Shown one piece after another: positions 45,743 to 57,437 of a stretch of DNA of 64,000 bases. A program made the position numbers and the translations under genes. How positions within the stretch are numbered: position 1 is the stretch's first letter; the number at the start of each line of letters is the position of its first letter. The stretch comes from Salticus scenicus (taxonomy: Eukaryota > Arthropoda > Arachnida > Araneae > Salticidae): contig OZ005653.1 in assembly GCA_963930645.1 (NCBI GenBank), positions 116,020,259-116,084,258 of the forward strand, written 5' to 3'. The notes beneath the pieces were generated by a model. That model ran no database searches. It was not told where the DNA came from and saw only the letters and a program-made list of their open reading frames with translations.

Positions 45743-46872
45743 TAAGAAATGATCCCGCAAGACATGAAAAAGTAAAAGATAAAGAAAGATAAATGTATCA
45801 CAGAAGGAAGAATACTGCAGTTAAAATGTCTGAACAAATGAAAAGAAGTGTTAGGAAAAAATGGAAGAACCAAAAAAGAAATCAAAGGGAGAGATTGAAG
45901 AAACAGCATAATCTTTGAAGAACATCTCAGAGATGATGCACCTCGTTCAGCAGTCATAAACATCACACTACCACAAATTAATCCATCTCTGACAACAAAA
46001 CCATCGTAACATCATCTAGCAGATTAGAAAGTGGAAGAAAAAGGTCGAAAAAGAACAGTGAAAGACTTTGTGAAGAAAACAAAAAATTGGTTAGGAAGCT
46101 TGAAAAATACAAAAAGCATGTGCAAGGATCTAAGGATGTGAAATTGTGAAGTCAAAAAATAATACTACTGATTCTGAAATACCCAAGAGAAAAGTGGAAA
46201 AAAAAATTATCACAGAAGCAAATTCAAAAGAAATTGAGAAATGTATTATTTTTGGCGAGGTTATAAAAGAAAGTTTTAAAGGCGCAAAATCAAAGAAGAA
46301 ACTTAAAGAAATCTTCCAAGTTTTAACAGGAAAAATAGCAAGGAAATACAAGTATCTTCAACATATCAGATCAATCACATAAAAAAAAAGAAAAATGAAA
46401 GAATATGCGGAACCAACAATTATTTTCCTGTTATTTTTATTTTTCAAAAGAATTAAAGTAAAAATGTTTGTTGATTATTTTCTAAAACACAAGTAAAACA
46501 ATATGGATGAAAAGATACAACGGCAACATAACTTTCAGGTTTGGATATTTACAAGAGTCCACTCCGTGGTCAGTGATGTCCGCTCCGTTGAAACATTAAC
46601 TTTGAAATTAATTAATTACCAACCAAAAAAATAGCTAACGAGATAGCTCATCAAGTAAATTAGATTCATAGTTGTCAAGAAGGAATTAATAAATTTTTTT
46701 AAATTTTTTCAGTAAAATATTTATATTTTCAAATTAGTCTTCCTTTTCTACCTCTTAGATTGGCAATCACCCATATAGTCTTTACTAGCAGCATTTGAAA
46801 CATCTTACTTTTTCTACCTGCATTTAGGTGCTTCCTTGAAGATAGCCCATATTTTTGGGGATACTTATATAT

Positions 46873-47416
46873 ACCGGGTGTCCCATAAATCTATATAAAT
46901 TTTTAAAAATATATAAAAATTAAAGAAATTGGTAGAATTGAACGCGGTTTCCAAAAAGGTTGTTCTCATGAAGAAGGATTTGTACTGGTTTAAAAAGAAA
47001 AAAAAAAGTAAATTGTTTTGTTGATAGTGAGCGTTCAATTGATGGGTAATGAGAAATATTCAAATCAGAGTATATATTTTCCAGGTAAGAACCGCCTACT
47101 TGAAGCTTCTATTAGCGGTGTTGTAACTCTTTTGCAAACTGTAATTTGTCCTGATGGTTGACGTATTAGAATAGGATTTATATGCCTGTAAACATATGCA
47201 TGTGAATAAATATTGTTTTTACGGAAATGTGTGATATTCTCTCGTACAATGCTCTCTATTGACGAATATTTTAACTAATATTTTTTCTTTACGAAAAAAA
47301 AAAAAAAAAAAAGAAACTTTCATGGCAGCTTTTTCGCAAACTGCGTTCATTTCTACCAACTCCTTCCATTTTCACGAATTTTTAAAATGTCTACAGACTT
47401 ATACGCATTTATAAAG

Positions 47417-47424
<8 letters not shown>
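46873..47424. mobile_element. foldback/MITE, arms of about 110 bases
   Basis: The left arm (CCGGGTGTCCCATAAATCTA start, then TTGGTAGAATTGAACGCGGT) is mirrored at the right (ACTGCGTTCATTTCTACCAA, then AGACTTATACGCATTTATAA ending GGATG). A-run and no coding capacity in the centre. Confidence 0.65.
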
Positions 47425-47481
<57 letters not shown>

Positions 47482-48005
47482 TGGTTTTTTATCTGCATTC
47501 CTTTTTAGTTGTTACACTTTATGAATGTGCAAAGTCCGGGTCTAAGGCAGGAGTTCAGAGAAAGGAGTGTATATGAATACTATTTCTCACATTTATTGGA
47601 TAGCAAAAAATGATACCAATAGGGAAAGAAATTAATGTAAAAAAATATTTAAAAAAAACATTAATGAAACAATGATTGAATGTTGCATAATTTTGCACAA
47701 TTAACTTCTTATATTATAGGTTTAATCCTTCTTTGAACAGTATCCAAAACATGTCATGTGATGAAAAAATAAGGGGTACACTAACTCGTGCATTAGAATT
47801 TGAAGACGGAGCAAATAATACATATACTTATGTATTAGTATTTCATGACTTATTGAAAACATCTATGGAACATACCATAACTCAGACCACACAATGTCAC
47901 TCGCTGGAGGCTACAATCTCCTGTACAAACCCTTTTTCACCTCCCTACCCTCCCTTCCGTCTGCATTCAAAAGTAATGACGTCTATAGAAGGGTGGAAGA
48001 AAGTT

Positions 48006-48051
<46 letters not shown>

Positions 48052-48221
48052 CATATATAACATTCCATTGTCGAATATATACTTATACAATTGATTCTAT
48101 AAAGAAAAATATTCAATTTTATATCATAAACAAAAAATTCTGTATATTAATTAATTTACATATATTAATGTGTAATCCGTATAATAGTATCATTTTAATC
48201 ATCAGATCTACTTTCCCCCTT
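47425..48221. other. intergenic stretch with microsatellites
   Basis: (TA)n then (TG)n at 47420-47477, (CT)n then (TA)n at 48003-48055. The 175-codon frame at 47733-48260 runs through these repeats and the neighbouring AT sequence and has no recognisable domain. Confidence 0.5.
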
Positions 48222-48275
48222 TCTAATAATTGCCCATATCGTAGTACTAGTGCGACGTAAAACCAACTCACTGAA
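48222..48275 (+). mobile_element. threonine-tRNA-like SINE tail fragment
   Basis: TGCCCATATCGTAGTACTAG then TGCGACGTAAAACCAAC is the sense-strand tail shared with the SINE pieces at 5258-5402 and 34104-34420. Only about 50 bases remain. Confidence 0.5.
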
Positions 48276-48591
48276 TACACGGCCCCCAACATTACAGTTC
48301 GGCACTCAGAATGTGAAATCACACTAATAAAATTATGCTGCAAATTAGGATAAAACACATTCATCGAACAATTAGTTTATCCAAGTAAGTGTGGCGTTTC
48401 AGTCTCCGCCGGATGCTATTGAAAGATTATTTGTTTATTTCAGCGGATAAACGGCAGATTGAACACTAGCAAGAAATTTTCATTTGAACACTGTTTTAAT
48501 TTTATTTTATTTAATACCCGTGAAATAATAAATTTAGAGATTGCATTCAAGCAAATGAAAACTTAAACAACTAACAAATTATTTGTTTAAG

Positions 48592-48594
<3 letters not shown>
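48276..48594. other. intergenic, nothing recognised
   Basis: AT-rich, no gene, no repeat unit found. Confidence 0.4.
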
Positions 48595-48638
<44 letters not shown>

Positions 48639-48639
<1 letters not shown>

Positions 48640-50600
48640 TAGCAGGCAACGCCCGCTTCGCTGATCCCTATTTTTAAATGAATCACTATAATGAATTCTC
48701 AAAATTGCATTAATTTTTATCACGTGAAAAAAAAGAGAAACAAAATCTGATTAGGAAAAATGTCGCACCGGGTTCTCACTGCCTTCGGAAAAAATTCCCA
48801 CAATGCTCTAACTCTTCTTTCTATTATTTTTCCCCTTCGCCCCCCCCCTCCCGTCTATCCCAATAATTTTACAAATTCGAAAATATCCGCAATCGATTTG
48901 TAAGTATCAAAAACCTCTAAGAACCAGTTTTGAACAATCTATCTCTATTTTTATTATTTGCCCCACCGCTCCCCCCCTTCCGGCCCCTCCCAATAATTTT
49001 AAAATTTCGAAAATATCCGCAATCGATTTGTAGGTATCGAAAACCCCTATGTACTGATTTTGAATGATCTAACTCTATTTTTTTTTGCCTCTCCGCCCCC
49101 TCCCTTCCCGGCCCTCCTAAAAACTTTACACTTTCGAAAATATCCCCATTCGACTTGCAGGCCTCTAAAACCTATCTGTACCAATTTTGAACGGCCTAAC
49201 TGTATTTCTATTAGTTTTTGCCCCGTAGCCCCCCCTCCCGCCCCTCCTAATAATTTTACATATTCGAAAATATCCGCAATCGATTTGTAAGTATCGAAAA
49301 CCTCTATATACCAATTTTGAACGATCTAACTCTATTTTTGTTTTTTGCCCCCCCCCCCCCTCTCCCTCCACCCTTCACGCCCCTCCTAATAACTTAACAC
49401 TTTCGAAAATATCCCCATTCGACTTGCAGGCCTTTAAAACCTATCTGTACCAATTTTGGACGGCCTAACTGTATTTCTATTTGTTTTTGCCCATAGCCCC
49501 CCCCCTTACCGCCCCACCATCCTTCCCGCCCCTCCTAATAATTTTTAAAATTCGAAAATATCCGCAATCGATTTGTAAGTATCGATAACCTCTATATACC
49601 AATTTTGAACGATAACACTATTTTTATTTTTTTGCCCCCCCTCTCCCCTCCCCCCTTCACGCCCCTCCTAATAACTTAACACTTTTTAAAATATCCCCAT
49701 TCGACTTGCAGGCCTTTAAAACCTGTCTGTACCAATTTTGAACGGCCTAACTGTATTTCCATTTGTTTTTGCCCCATAGACCCCCCCTTGTTGCCCCACC
49801 TGGGAGCTGAATTTCTAAAATTCCAGAAATTGGTTTTTAGATATTCTTATTAGCTATATTTTCGAGCAAAAATTTCACGTGTATCTATTTTTTTGTTTAA
49901 CATATATAGGATTATGCAAAATCACGTTTTACGCAAGTGAAATCACGTTTTGCTCCCCCGTTCCCCTTGGGGACCGAATTTTTAAAATTCCAGAAATTAG
50001 TTTTTAGACATTTGTGTTAGCTATATTTTAAAGCAAAAATTTTACGGATATATGTTTTTTTGTTTGGGATTATGTAGGATTATGCAAAATCACGTTTTAC
50101 GCATGTGAAATCACGTTTTGCCCCCCCGCCCCCTTGGGGACCGAATTTTGAAAATTCCAGAAATTGGTTTTTAGACATTTGTGTTAGCTATATTTTAGAG
50201 CAAAAATTTCACGTGTATCTATTTTTTTGTTTGAGATATATAGGATTATGCGAAATCACGTTTTACGCGTGTGAAATCACGTTTTGCCCCCCCCCCCGCC
50301 CCCTTGGGGACCGAATTTTGAGAATTCCAGAAATCGATTTTTAGACATTTGTGTTAGCTATATTTTAAAGCAAAAAATTTTACGGATATCTGTTTTTTTG
50401 TTTGAGATATGAAGGATTTTGTGAAATCACGTTTTGCCCCCCCCTCCCCCCCTTCAGAGGCGAATTTTGTAAAATCGCTTCTTAGTAGATGCCTACGTCA
50501 TAGAACGAACATTGTCACAAAATTTCATACTTCTAGGTCCAGAGGTTTGGTCTGGGCGTTGATAGATCACCCCCTCAGGAAGTCTTCTTTTATATATATA
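48639..50600 (+). mobile_element. poly-C minisatellite element, copy 1 (complete)
   Basis: Starts ACTAGCAGGCAACGCCCGCT right after a (TA)n tract. A leader (TTTTTAAATGAATCAC) leads to about nine units of roughly 125 bases built of CGAAAATATCC, CGATTTGTAAGTATC or a variant, ACCAATTTTGAACG, CTAACTCTATTT and a C-rich run. Then come about four units of roughly 170 bases with AAATCACGTTTTGCCCCCC, AATTCCAGAAATTGG and GTGTTAGCTATATTTTA. It ends AAATTTCATACTTCTAGGTC, TTGATAGATCA and a TA-rich tail. No coding capacity. Confidence 0.75.
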
Positions 50601-51656
50601 GATATATATATATATATACATATGTATATATATATATACATATATATATATATAATATAATATAATATACATTAATGCTTAATAACGTTTGTATTTTAGC
50701 ACTCATCGTGAACAAGTTGATATATGCACTAATTTGATTCTGATTGGAAAACATTTACCTACCTCTTTACAATATCTCGTTTAGACTATGAATCAATAGA
50801 ACAGTTTGTAATTTTTCGTTAGCCATAACTCTAAAAGACCACATATAAACTTATTTTATTCTAAAGCAGTAATTTTAACATCGTAACTGAGAAATCATAA
50901 AAGAACTGGTAGGTAAGTAAGTTATGTTTCTCATATTTTTATCTCACCAAGAAAATATAATTATTTTTTCACCTTTCTTTATTTAAATGAAAAACAAATA
51001 TAAAAAATATCTTCATATAGAGAAAAGACCTATAAATTAAGCAAGTAAATTACATAATTTCAATTGAAAAAAGTCTGGAGAAATAAGGCAACAACATAAA
51101 ACTATGTTTTTAATATTATTATTGAAAAAATATAATTTGGTAATATATATTTTTCTGTTGAATATATTTATCGTAATCATTTAATTAATTTTAGCAGTCT
51201 CAAAATAATAACACAAAGAATTTTCACAGGGGAAGAAAAGTTTTATGTTACCTTTTATACATTACTTAAATTTCGAAAGAAATTTTCTTATTTTTGTTCT
51301 TATCAATTTACATGTTGACGATGTTTGGTTTTCACTTGTGATGTAACAATAGCTTTTTTCCCTAACTTAAGATAATTATCTGCAATCTAAAATTAATTTA
51401 TACTTTTAAAGAACAAATTTATTCATGGCTATGTCATTCGTAGTTTTATCTTTTCAGCAGTTTATCTTAATGATGAGAAAACTCTTGATGAGCTTCAATT
51501 CTTTTGAGAAGTAAGAATAATGATAACACACAATAGATTTTAATTATGAAGAGCGTCTGAAGCATCCGTATTTAAATTCAATGTACTTTCTGGTGAACAT
51601 TTAAAAAAAGTTATGACTAAATAAATATTTTAAATATTTCCGTGTTTAAGTTTATG

Positions 51657-51688
<32 letters not shown>

Positions 51689-51801
51689 ACGTTATATTTA
51701 TTTAAGCCAGCAGTTATAACAAATTTAATGTATGTAGCCATTGAGATTTTTATAAAGACAATTGCTTTTTTCCTTATCTATATTTCTTCGCAGCTGCTCA
51801 A

Positions 51802-51842
<41 letters not shown>

Positions 51843-51901
51843 TTAACTATTTTTAACACTAAAGTTAACACTAAAGTTTAACACTAAAGTTAACTATTTT
51901 T
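50601..51901. other. AT-rich intergenic stretch with T-run
   Basis: TA-rich microsatellites at 50601-50670 and 51655-51688, and a T-run of about 34 bases at 51806-51839. A short ACACTAAAGTTAAC repeat is at 51855-51895. No gene. Confidence 0.45.
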
Positions 51902-53360
51902 TGGTCACTATTTTTAAATGAATCACTATGATTTAAAGAATTATCAAAATTTCATTAATTTTTATCATGTGAAAATAAACAGAAAAAATTCTGATCGAGG
52001 AAAAGGGCGCACCGGGTCCCTACTGCCTTCGTCAGCGCAAGCCACTTTTATGAATCACTATACTATCGTAAGGGAAAAACATACGTATGAAATATAAAAA
52101 ATTCTTCTCTCATCCGTGAAATAATCCGTCCGGGCCCCCATTGCCTGCAGCTGCGTGTACACGCGCGTATATTCCTTCGCCCACCGTTTCCGCCGCTCCA
52201 AATTATTTTACACTTTCAAAAATATCCACAATCGTTTTCTCGGGCTTTTAAACCTAATAAAACTATCCAACGTTCTATCTTAATGTCTTTATTTTTGTCT
52301 TTGTGCCCGCCCTCGTAATAATTCTGCACTTTCGAAAATGTCCGCAAAGGATTTATCGGGCTTTAAAACCTAATAATACTAATTTTCAACGCTCCGACCC
52401 TTATTTTTATATTTTCCCCCTACCCCCCCGCCCCCCTCCTTCCCCTCTATCCTAATAATTTTTTCCTTTTGAAAATATCTGCATTCAGTTTGTAGGCCCC
52501 AAAAACCTATACGTGCAAATTTTGAACGGTCTAACTCTATTTCTATAGTTTTGCCCTCCCCCCCCCTTCCCAGCTCTCCTAATTTTTTTACAAATTCGAA
52601 AATATCCGCAATCGATTTGCAGGTATCAAAAACATCTATGTAACAATTTTTAACGATCTAACTCTATTTTTTATTTTTTGCCCCACTGCCCTTCCCCCCT
52701 GAGTTCGACTTGCATACTTCTAAAACCTATATGTACCAACTTTGAACGGTCTAACTGTATTTTTATCTGTTTGCCCGATAGCCCCCCGCCCCTTTTCCTG
52801 CCTCACATTGGATGAATTTCTAAAATTCCAGAAATTGCTCTTTAGGTATTTGTGTAAGCTATATTTTAGAGCAAAAATCTCAGATATATTTTTTGTTCGT
52901 TTGTTTGCCATATAAAGGATTATTTGAAATTACGTTTTACCACCTCCCTCCTTTAAAGGTTGAATTTCTAAAATTCCAGAAATTGGTTTTAGGTATTTGT
53001 ATTAACTCTATTTTAGAGCAAATAATTCACGTATATCTGTTTTTTTGTTTGAGATATATAGGATTATGTGAAATCACGCTTTCCCCCTTGGGGACCGAAT
53101 TTCTAAAATTCTAGAAATTGTTTTTTAGATATTTGTGTAAAATTTTATGGATATCTGTTTTTTTTTTTTTTTTTTTAGATATGAAGGATTTTGTGAAATT
53201 ACGTATTGTCCTCCCCCCCCCCCCCCCTTTTGGGGTGGGGCGCATTTTCTAAAATCGCTTCTTAGTGGATGTCTATGAAAAGAATGAACATTGTCACAAA
53301 ATTTCATGCTTTTAGGTCCAGGAGTTTGGGCTGGGCGATGATGAATCACTGACTCAGAAC
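51902..53360 (+). mobile_element. poly-C minisatellite element, copy 2 (5'-truncated)
   Basis: Same order as copy 1, starting at CACTATTTTTAAATGAATCA, so the first about 30 bases with GCCCGCTTCGCT are missing. It has fewer array units (about five plus three) and ends TTTCATGCTTTTAGGTCC then TGATGAATCACTGACTCAG. The two copies are in the same orientation 1.3 kb apart. Confidence 0.75.
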
Positions 53361-53970
53361 AAACGATTTTATGTAGAGAGATAATGTTTTATTAAAATAA
53401 CATTATTATTTCAATATCGCTTAAAAATATAACTTTTTTCACAATTAATAATTATTTTATTTTACAAAATTATATACACTTTACAGAGAATTTTCTCTTT
53501 TGTTCTGATGTTAAATAAGACAAGATTTCTTATTTTTTTTTTTTTATGAAATATCTATTTCGATAGTATTTCGTTATAATTTTATTAGTATTTGGTTATA
53601 ATCTTGGTATTTATATTATCTTTATAATATCTGTCATGATTTGATGATCTTTATAATATCTGTTAGAGTTTTTTTTTTTTTTTTTCAATCAATTCTCGGC
53701 ATAATAATGTGCATTACCAAAATTTTTAATTTCTCAAGGGTCAGATCAACAGAACTGGAATTATCAGCTACTCTGTGTATATCCAATTCTATTGATCTGA
53801 CCAGTGTAAGTTTAATTTTAATCACCCTGTACTTCATTCGAAATAGATTTAATAAAAATTTTCAGAATGAAGCAGTGAAATAAATCAACAGAAACTGCAA
53901 AAACAATGCAATGAAAAAAAAATTCCCCGCTAGTTTTTTTTAATTATTATTATTCATTTAGCTAATTTTT
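53361..53970. other. AT-rich stretch with a short inverted repeat
   Basis: GGTCAGATCAACAGAA at 53739 is mirrored by TTCTATTGATCTGACC at 53786-53801. An ATCACCCTGTA end at 53822-53832 matches the TACAGGGTGAT termini of the MITE at 4389. Probably a MITE remnant. Confidence 0.4.
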
Positions 53971-54946
53971 ACTTCCATTACCCTACTACGGTAGGTAATG
54001 GAAGTATTGTTGGTTTAAATGGGTCCACAGAGTGAAAAGCAGAGTCTTTTAAACAATCACAAAATTTAATAATATAGAAAAGAAGAATAACATAATGCTG
54101 GCCGTTTAGCACAGCTTTCTCGTACAGACTCATATAAACCTCTCTCTCTGAGAAGCGAAGATGCGCTGTTGATTACGTAATACAGTTACGTCACATCTGA
54201 CGTCATGACAGGTGTGCGCTCGTTAGCAAATGATATGAGGAAACATGCATTGAAATCCTACAAGTATTGTATTCGGTCTGAAAATTCGATATCTGGTTTT
54301 CACCTGATTTACACGTTTTAAGGTTCCCTGAGTCCAAAAAAGTGGTTTTTGGCAGTTGGTCAGTGTGTATGTATGTATGTGTGTTTGTGTGTGTGTGTAT
54401 GTATGTAGAGAATCTTCTGGCTATTATAGCTCAGAAACTAATAAAGAAAGAGCTACGAAACTTTAGAATTGAAATACGTCTGGTGTACAGATGAAATTTC
54501 CAAATTTTGGTGAAAATTGAAAAACCGGAAGTGGGACGTCGGAAACCGGAAGTGGGACAGTAAGACCGTATCTCAAAAACGGCTCTAACGATTTTCTTCA
54601 AATTTGGTATATAAACACTCTATTAGATGTCCTTTCGAATGATATAGTTGGTTAGTTCAGGAAAATTGATAGGCGTCCTGTATAAATAGCTCAATTTCAG
54701 GTCTCCCAAGGGCGTTCCTTTATAAACAGCTGTACGGATTTTTTCTATTATTTTTTACCTCGCTATATGTAAGCTTCGTTTTATATGTCTTTATATGTGT
54801 ATAAAGTTTCTCTTACCGGAAAAATTTTAGGTTTCTACTTCTTTAGGTCACTTTTACGTTTCTCATCACATTATCTCCCAAAAATGCATATAATACGTGT
54901 AATGGTGGGTAATTGAAGTCGTGTGGTTGTTTCACACCAGATTTTT
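53971..54946 (+). mobile_element. R1 copy 3, with a solo LTR inside
   Basis: Hairpin ACTTCCATTACCCTAC...GTAGGTAATGGAAGT at 53971-54005. After the LTR (54008-54262) come ATTCGGTCTGAAAATTCG, CACGTTTTAAGG, a GTAT/GT repeat, TATCTCAAAAACGGCTCTAA and the body. It ends GGGTAATTGAAGTCG, hairpin GTGTGGTTGTTTCACAC, CAGATTTTT at 54946. Within it, a short direct repeat of AACCGGAAGTGGGAC marks a local duplication at 54526-54559. Confidence 0.85.
54008..54262 (-). mobile_element. solo LTR, 255 bases, TSD AGTAT
   Basis: TG...CA termini (TGTTGGTTTAAATGG on the plus strand, ending AAATCCTACA) with AGTAT on both sides. R1 copy 2 at 16795-16810 shows the empty site AAGTATTGTATTCGG. The minus strand is favoured because CRE-type motifs (TGACGTCA inside CATGACGTCAGA, also TTACGTAA) then precede a TTTATATGA box and an ATTAAA signal. 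Clade unknown. Confidence 0.75.
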
Positions 54947-55933
54947 CTTCAATAGGTGGGTCTGAACCTCCAGAGCACTTGATTTCCATGCACGTTTTTC
55001 TAAAATTATTTCCCCATGCTGGTTAAAATTACTTAATATTGATGTACTTTTAAAAATGGCCTAGTCTTCTGCATCATAATCTTTGCTCTTTATAAATTCT
55101 AAACGGCTTTAAGAAATTAAAAATGTCATCGTATACTTTAATTGAAATTTTATAACCATGTACTTATTTATTTATTATACTATTGTTTTCTTACAATGTA
55201 GAATACTACTACATATTTAGTTTATTGCTATAATTTCCCCTTGACTTATTAAAATTACGCATAGCTACGAAAGTAGTTTATTCAAAATATTAGTAATTGT
55301 TTTGTTTTATTAAATCTTTGTTTTATAGATAAAAAAATTCTAGAAAATCATCTGCTTATTCAAGCTTTGTTTCCAGGGATGGTAACAACTCTATTGTACA
55401 ATACACTGATATAAATTTTTAAAATAATATATCTCTTAAAATGAACTAAAGGATTTTGTATGTTTAATTTATTATTTGAATTAATGAACGAATATTTCAA
55501 AACCACGCGTTGCGATATTTATTTATTTTTACCACAATACATTATTGGAATTGTGATATAGCTTTTTCCATTAAATACTTAAAGAAAAAAAAAGTAATTT
55601 AGTAATTTGAAATGCGCGCATAAAAACTATGGACAACATTAATGTTTTAATATCTCAGTATTTTGTTGCAGATATGGCATCGGTTTCAAGCGTTACCATT
55701 TCAAAACCAAGGCTTTTATTATTAAAAAGATTACAAAGAATTTTACCTGTGTAAATCACTTTAATAGTGTCAGTTTTTGTATTTTTGATTGAGCTTTAAA
55801 TAACATAAAAATTATAAATCAAATTTCTGTATACATTTTTAAAAACCTAATTTTACCACTCAAAATGAAAAATCTGAAGTATCTAATCGCTCGAAAAGGA
55901 GATATACCCACTTTTCTTATAAAAGGCAATAAA

Positions 55934-55966
<33 letters not shown>

Positions 55967-57437
55967 TTTCGCTAAAGATATAGAAGTGATATTTTTCTCA
56001 TATATATTTTTTTCTTTTAATTATTTATTTCTTTTCCATATGAGAGAAGACATTATCACTAATTTCAGCTTTTAAGCTCCTCAAATCAATTCTGATATTG
56101 TGCAGTACGCGTCTACTTATAATAAGTTGATATATTGAATAGAAAAATTTATGATTATTTTATTCGTACAAAAAATGGGCATTAATTATTAAAACACTTA
56201 TTATTTATAGCCTAGGAATTATTCAGGTGGAGATTTTTTAGCCTCAAAATTAATTATTTCTGATAGTTAATTTGGCAGATTCAAAAATATTTTTATCACA
56301 AAAATAAATAATAGACCATTAAAACGCGCAATGTTAAAAAGATTACATAATAAGACTGATTATAATGAAAATAATTATCATCATTAAATATCTGCCGTCT
56401 GAGAAAATTAGTATTTTTTTTTTTTTTTTTTCTCTTTTTCACTTTGATGATTTCTTTGCAGAATAATGAGTTTATTTTCTACTTTATTTTATTAATTTAT
56501 TTATTTATAATCTCCTTTATTTTTTGCCATTTGCAGTCAATTGATTTCTTTCATTTTTTCAGGAAATTATGATTTTGCTTTACTGATATTAACACAGCAA
56601 TTTTCCATTTCGATATAAATTCTACATTAACTTTCTGTTAAAGTCAGAGTGTGACTTTATTTTCTAAAATTATTTTACGTCTAATTTAATTGTGAATTCC
56701 TTTTATAGTATGATTTTCAATATTTTATTTTAATTTAAATTTAGTTCAGGGATTTATTTCAAGTACTCTTTATTTATCATTAAGGTTCAAAAATATGTGC
56801 TACATCCATTTTCTGTCCTGATTACTTTCGACTTTAAATTTAATTTAGAATTGAAATACCAATTTATTTCTCGTTATTTACTTTTTCGTAATATGAATCA
56901 TTATTATTATTATTAATTTAATTTAATCTAAATATTATTTAAAGACATTTTACACATACTCTATCGGCCCACCACCAATTTTAAAAGAATGTTTTGATAT
57001 TTATATATTTATTTATCTTCAACTTTTTTTAAAACTTTTGAAATAAAATCTTTATTATTTTTTCCTAAATGTAATTGTTTAAATGTTAAAATAGGATCAA
57101 ATTATTACTTAGAACCAACTGCAAATATTATTCATCTACTATTAATGCTTAAAAATGTACTTCCACAATTTTGTATCTTGATTCATTTTTGGCTTTAAAT
57201 TTCACCGAAATTCACAATATTACTTTATTTCTAAATAAGTTGCTAAATTACTTTTCCTATAATGTAATTATTTACTTTTAAATGGTTAGCATATTTTTTA
57301 GGGACTTTTTACTTATTTTATAACATTATACTCTTACTCTTTAAAAAATGTGTTATAAAATGTACTATTATTGTAGTAAATGTACTATTGGACTTTTTTA
57401 TCTTTCTTTCTTTATTTATAAGATTTTTTTTTTTCTT
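54947..57437. other. AT-rich intergenic stretch
   Basis: No gene or recognised element. T-runs at about 55949-55969 and 56409-56431. Confidence 0.4.

Larger units (their letters stand above)
44530..46382 (+). pseudogene. decayed gene of transposon copy A, highly basic DNA-binding-like protein
   Basis: Start MPFKKNGNSHVTQGRANKYA. A lysine-rich stretch leads to RKSMQRAR, where two MITEs (44748-45742) interrupt the frame. Beyond them the same frame resumes with NDPARHE and VRKKWKNQKRNQRERLKK. After a frame change it reads EEHLRDD, SERLCEENKKLVRKLEKYKK and ends with FGEVIKESFKG then SKKKLKEIFQVLTGKIARKY. The order resembles N-terminal halves of a family of uncharacterised, probably transposon-encoded arthropod proteins as I remember them. 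No catalytic domain follows. Stops and frameshifts make it non-functional. Confidence 0.55.
43173..46773 (+). mobile_element. DNA transposon copy A with TCCACTCCGTGGA repeats
   Basis: The left end TGGTTCATTGCCAACACAAG and right end CTTAGATTGGCAATCACCCA are inverted repeats of about 27 bases, flanked by TATA on both sides. Copy B at 58191-61264 has the same ends and is likewise flanked by TA-repeats. The 3601 bases contain a run of 13-mer repeats near both ends, a likely promoter and 5' intron, a decayed gene and two nested MITEs. I cannot assign it to a named superfamily. The four-base duplication could also be read as TA. Confidence 0.8.

Noticed and set aside
45541..45966. 141-codon minus-strand frame
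   Set aside because: The same kind of shadow in copy A, crossing the end of MITE 2.
47733..48260. 175-codon plus-strand frame
   Set aside because: It runs through (CT)n and (TA)n microsatellites (SLSLSL, YIYIYI) and part of a SINE tail; the start has no recognisable domain.
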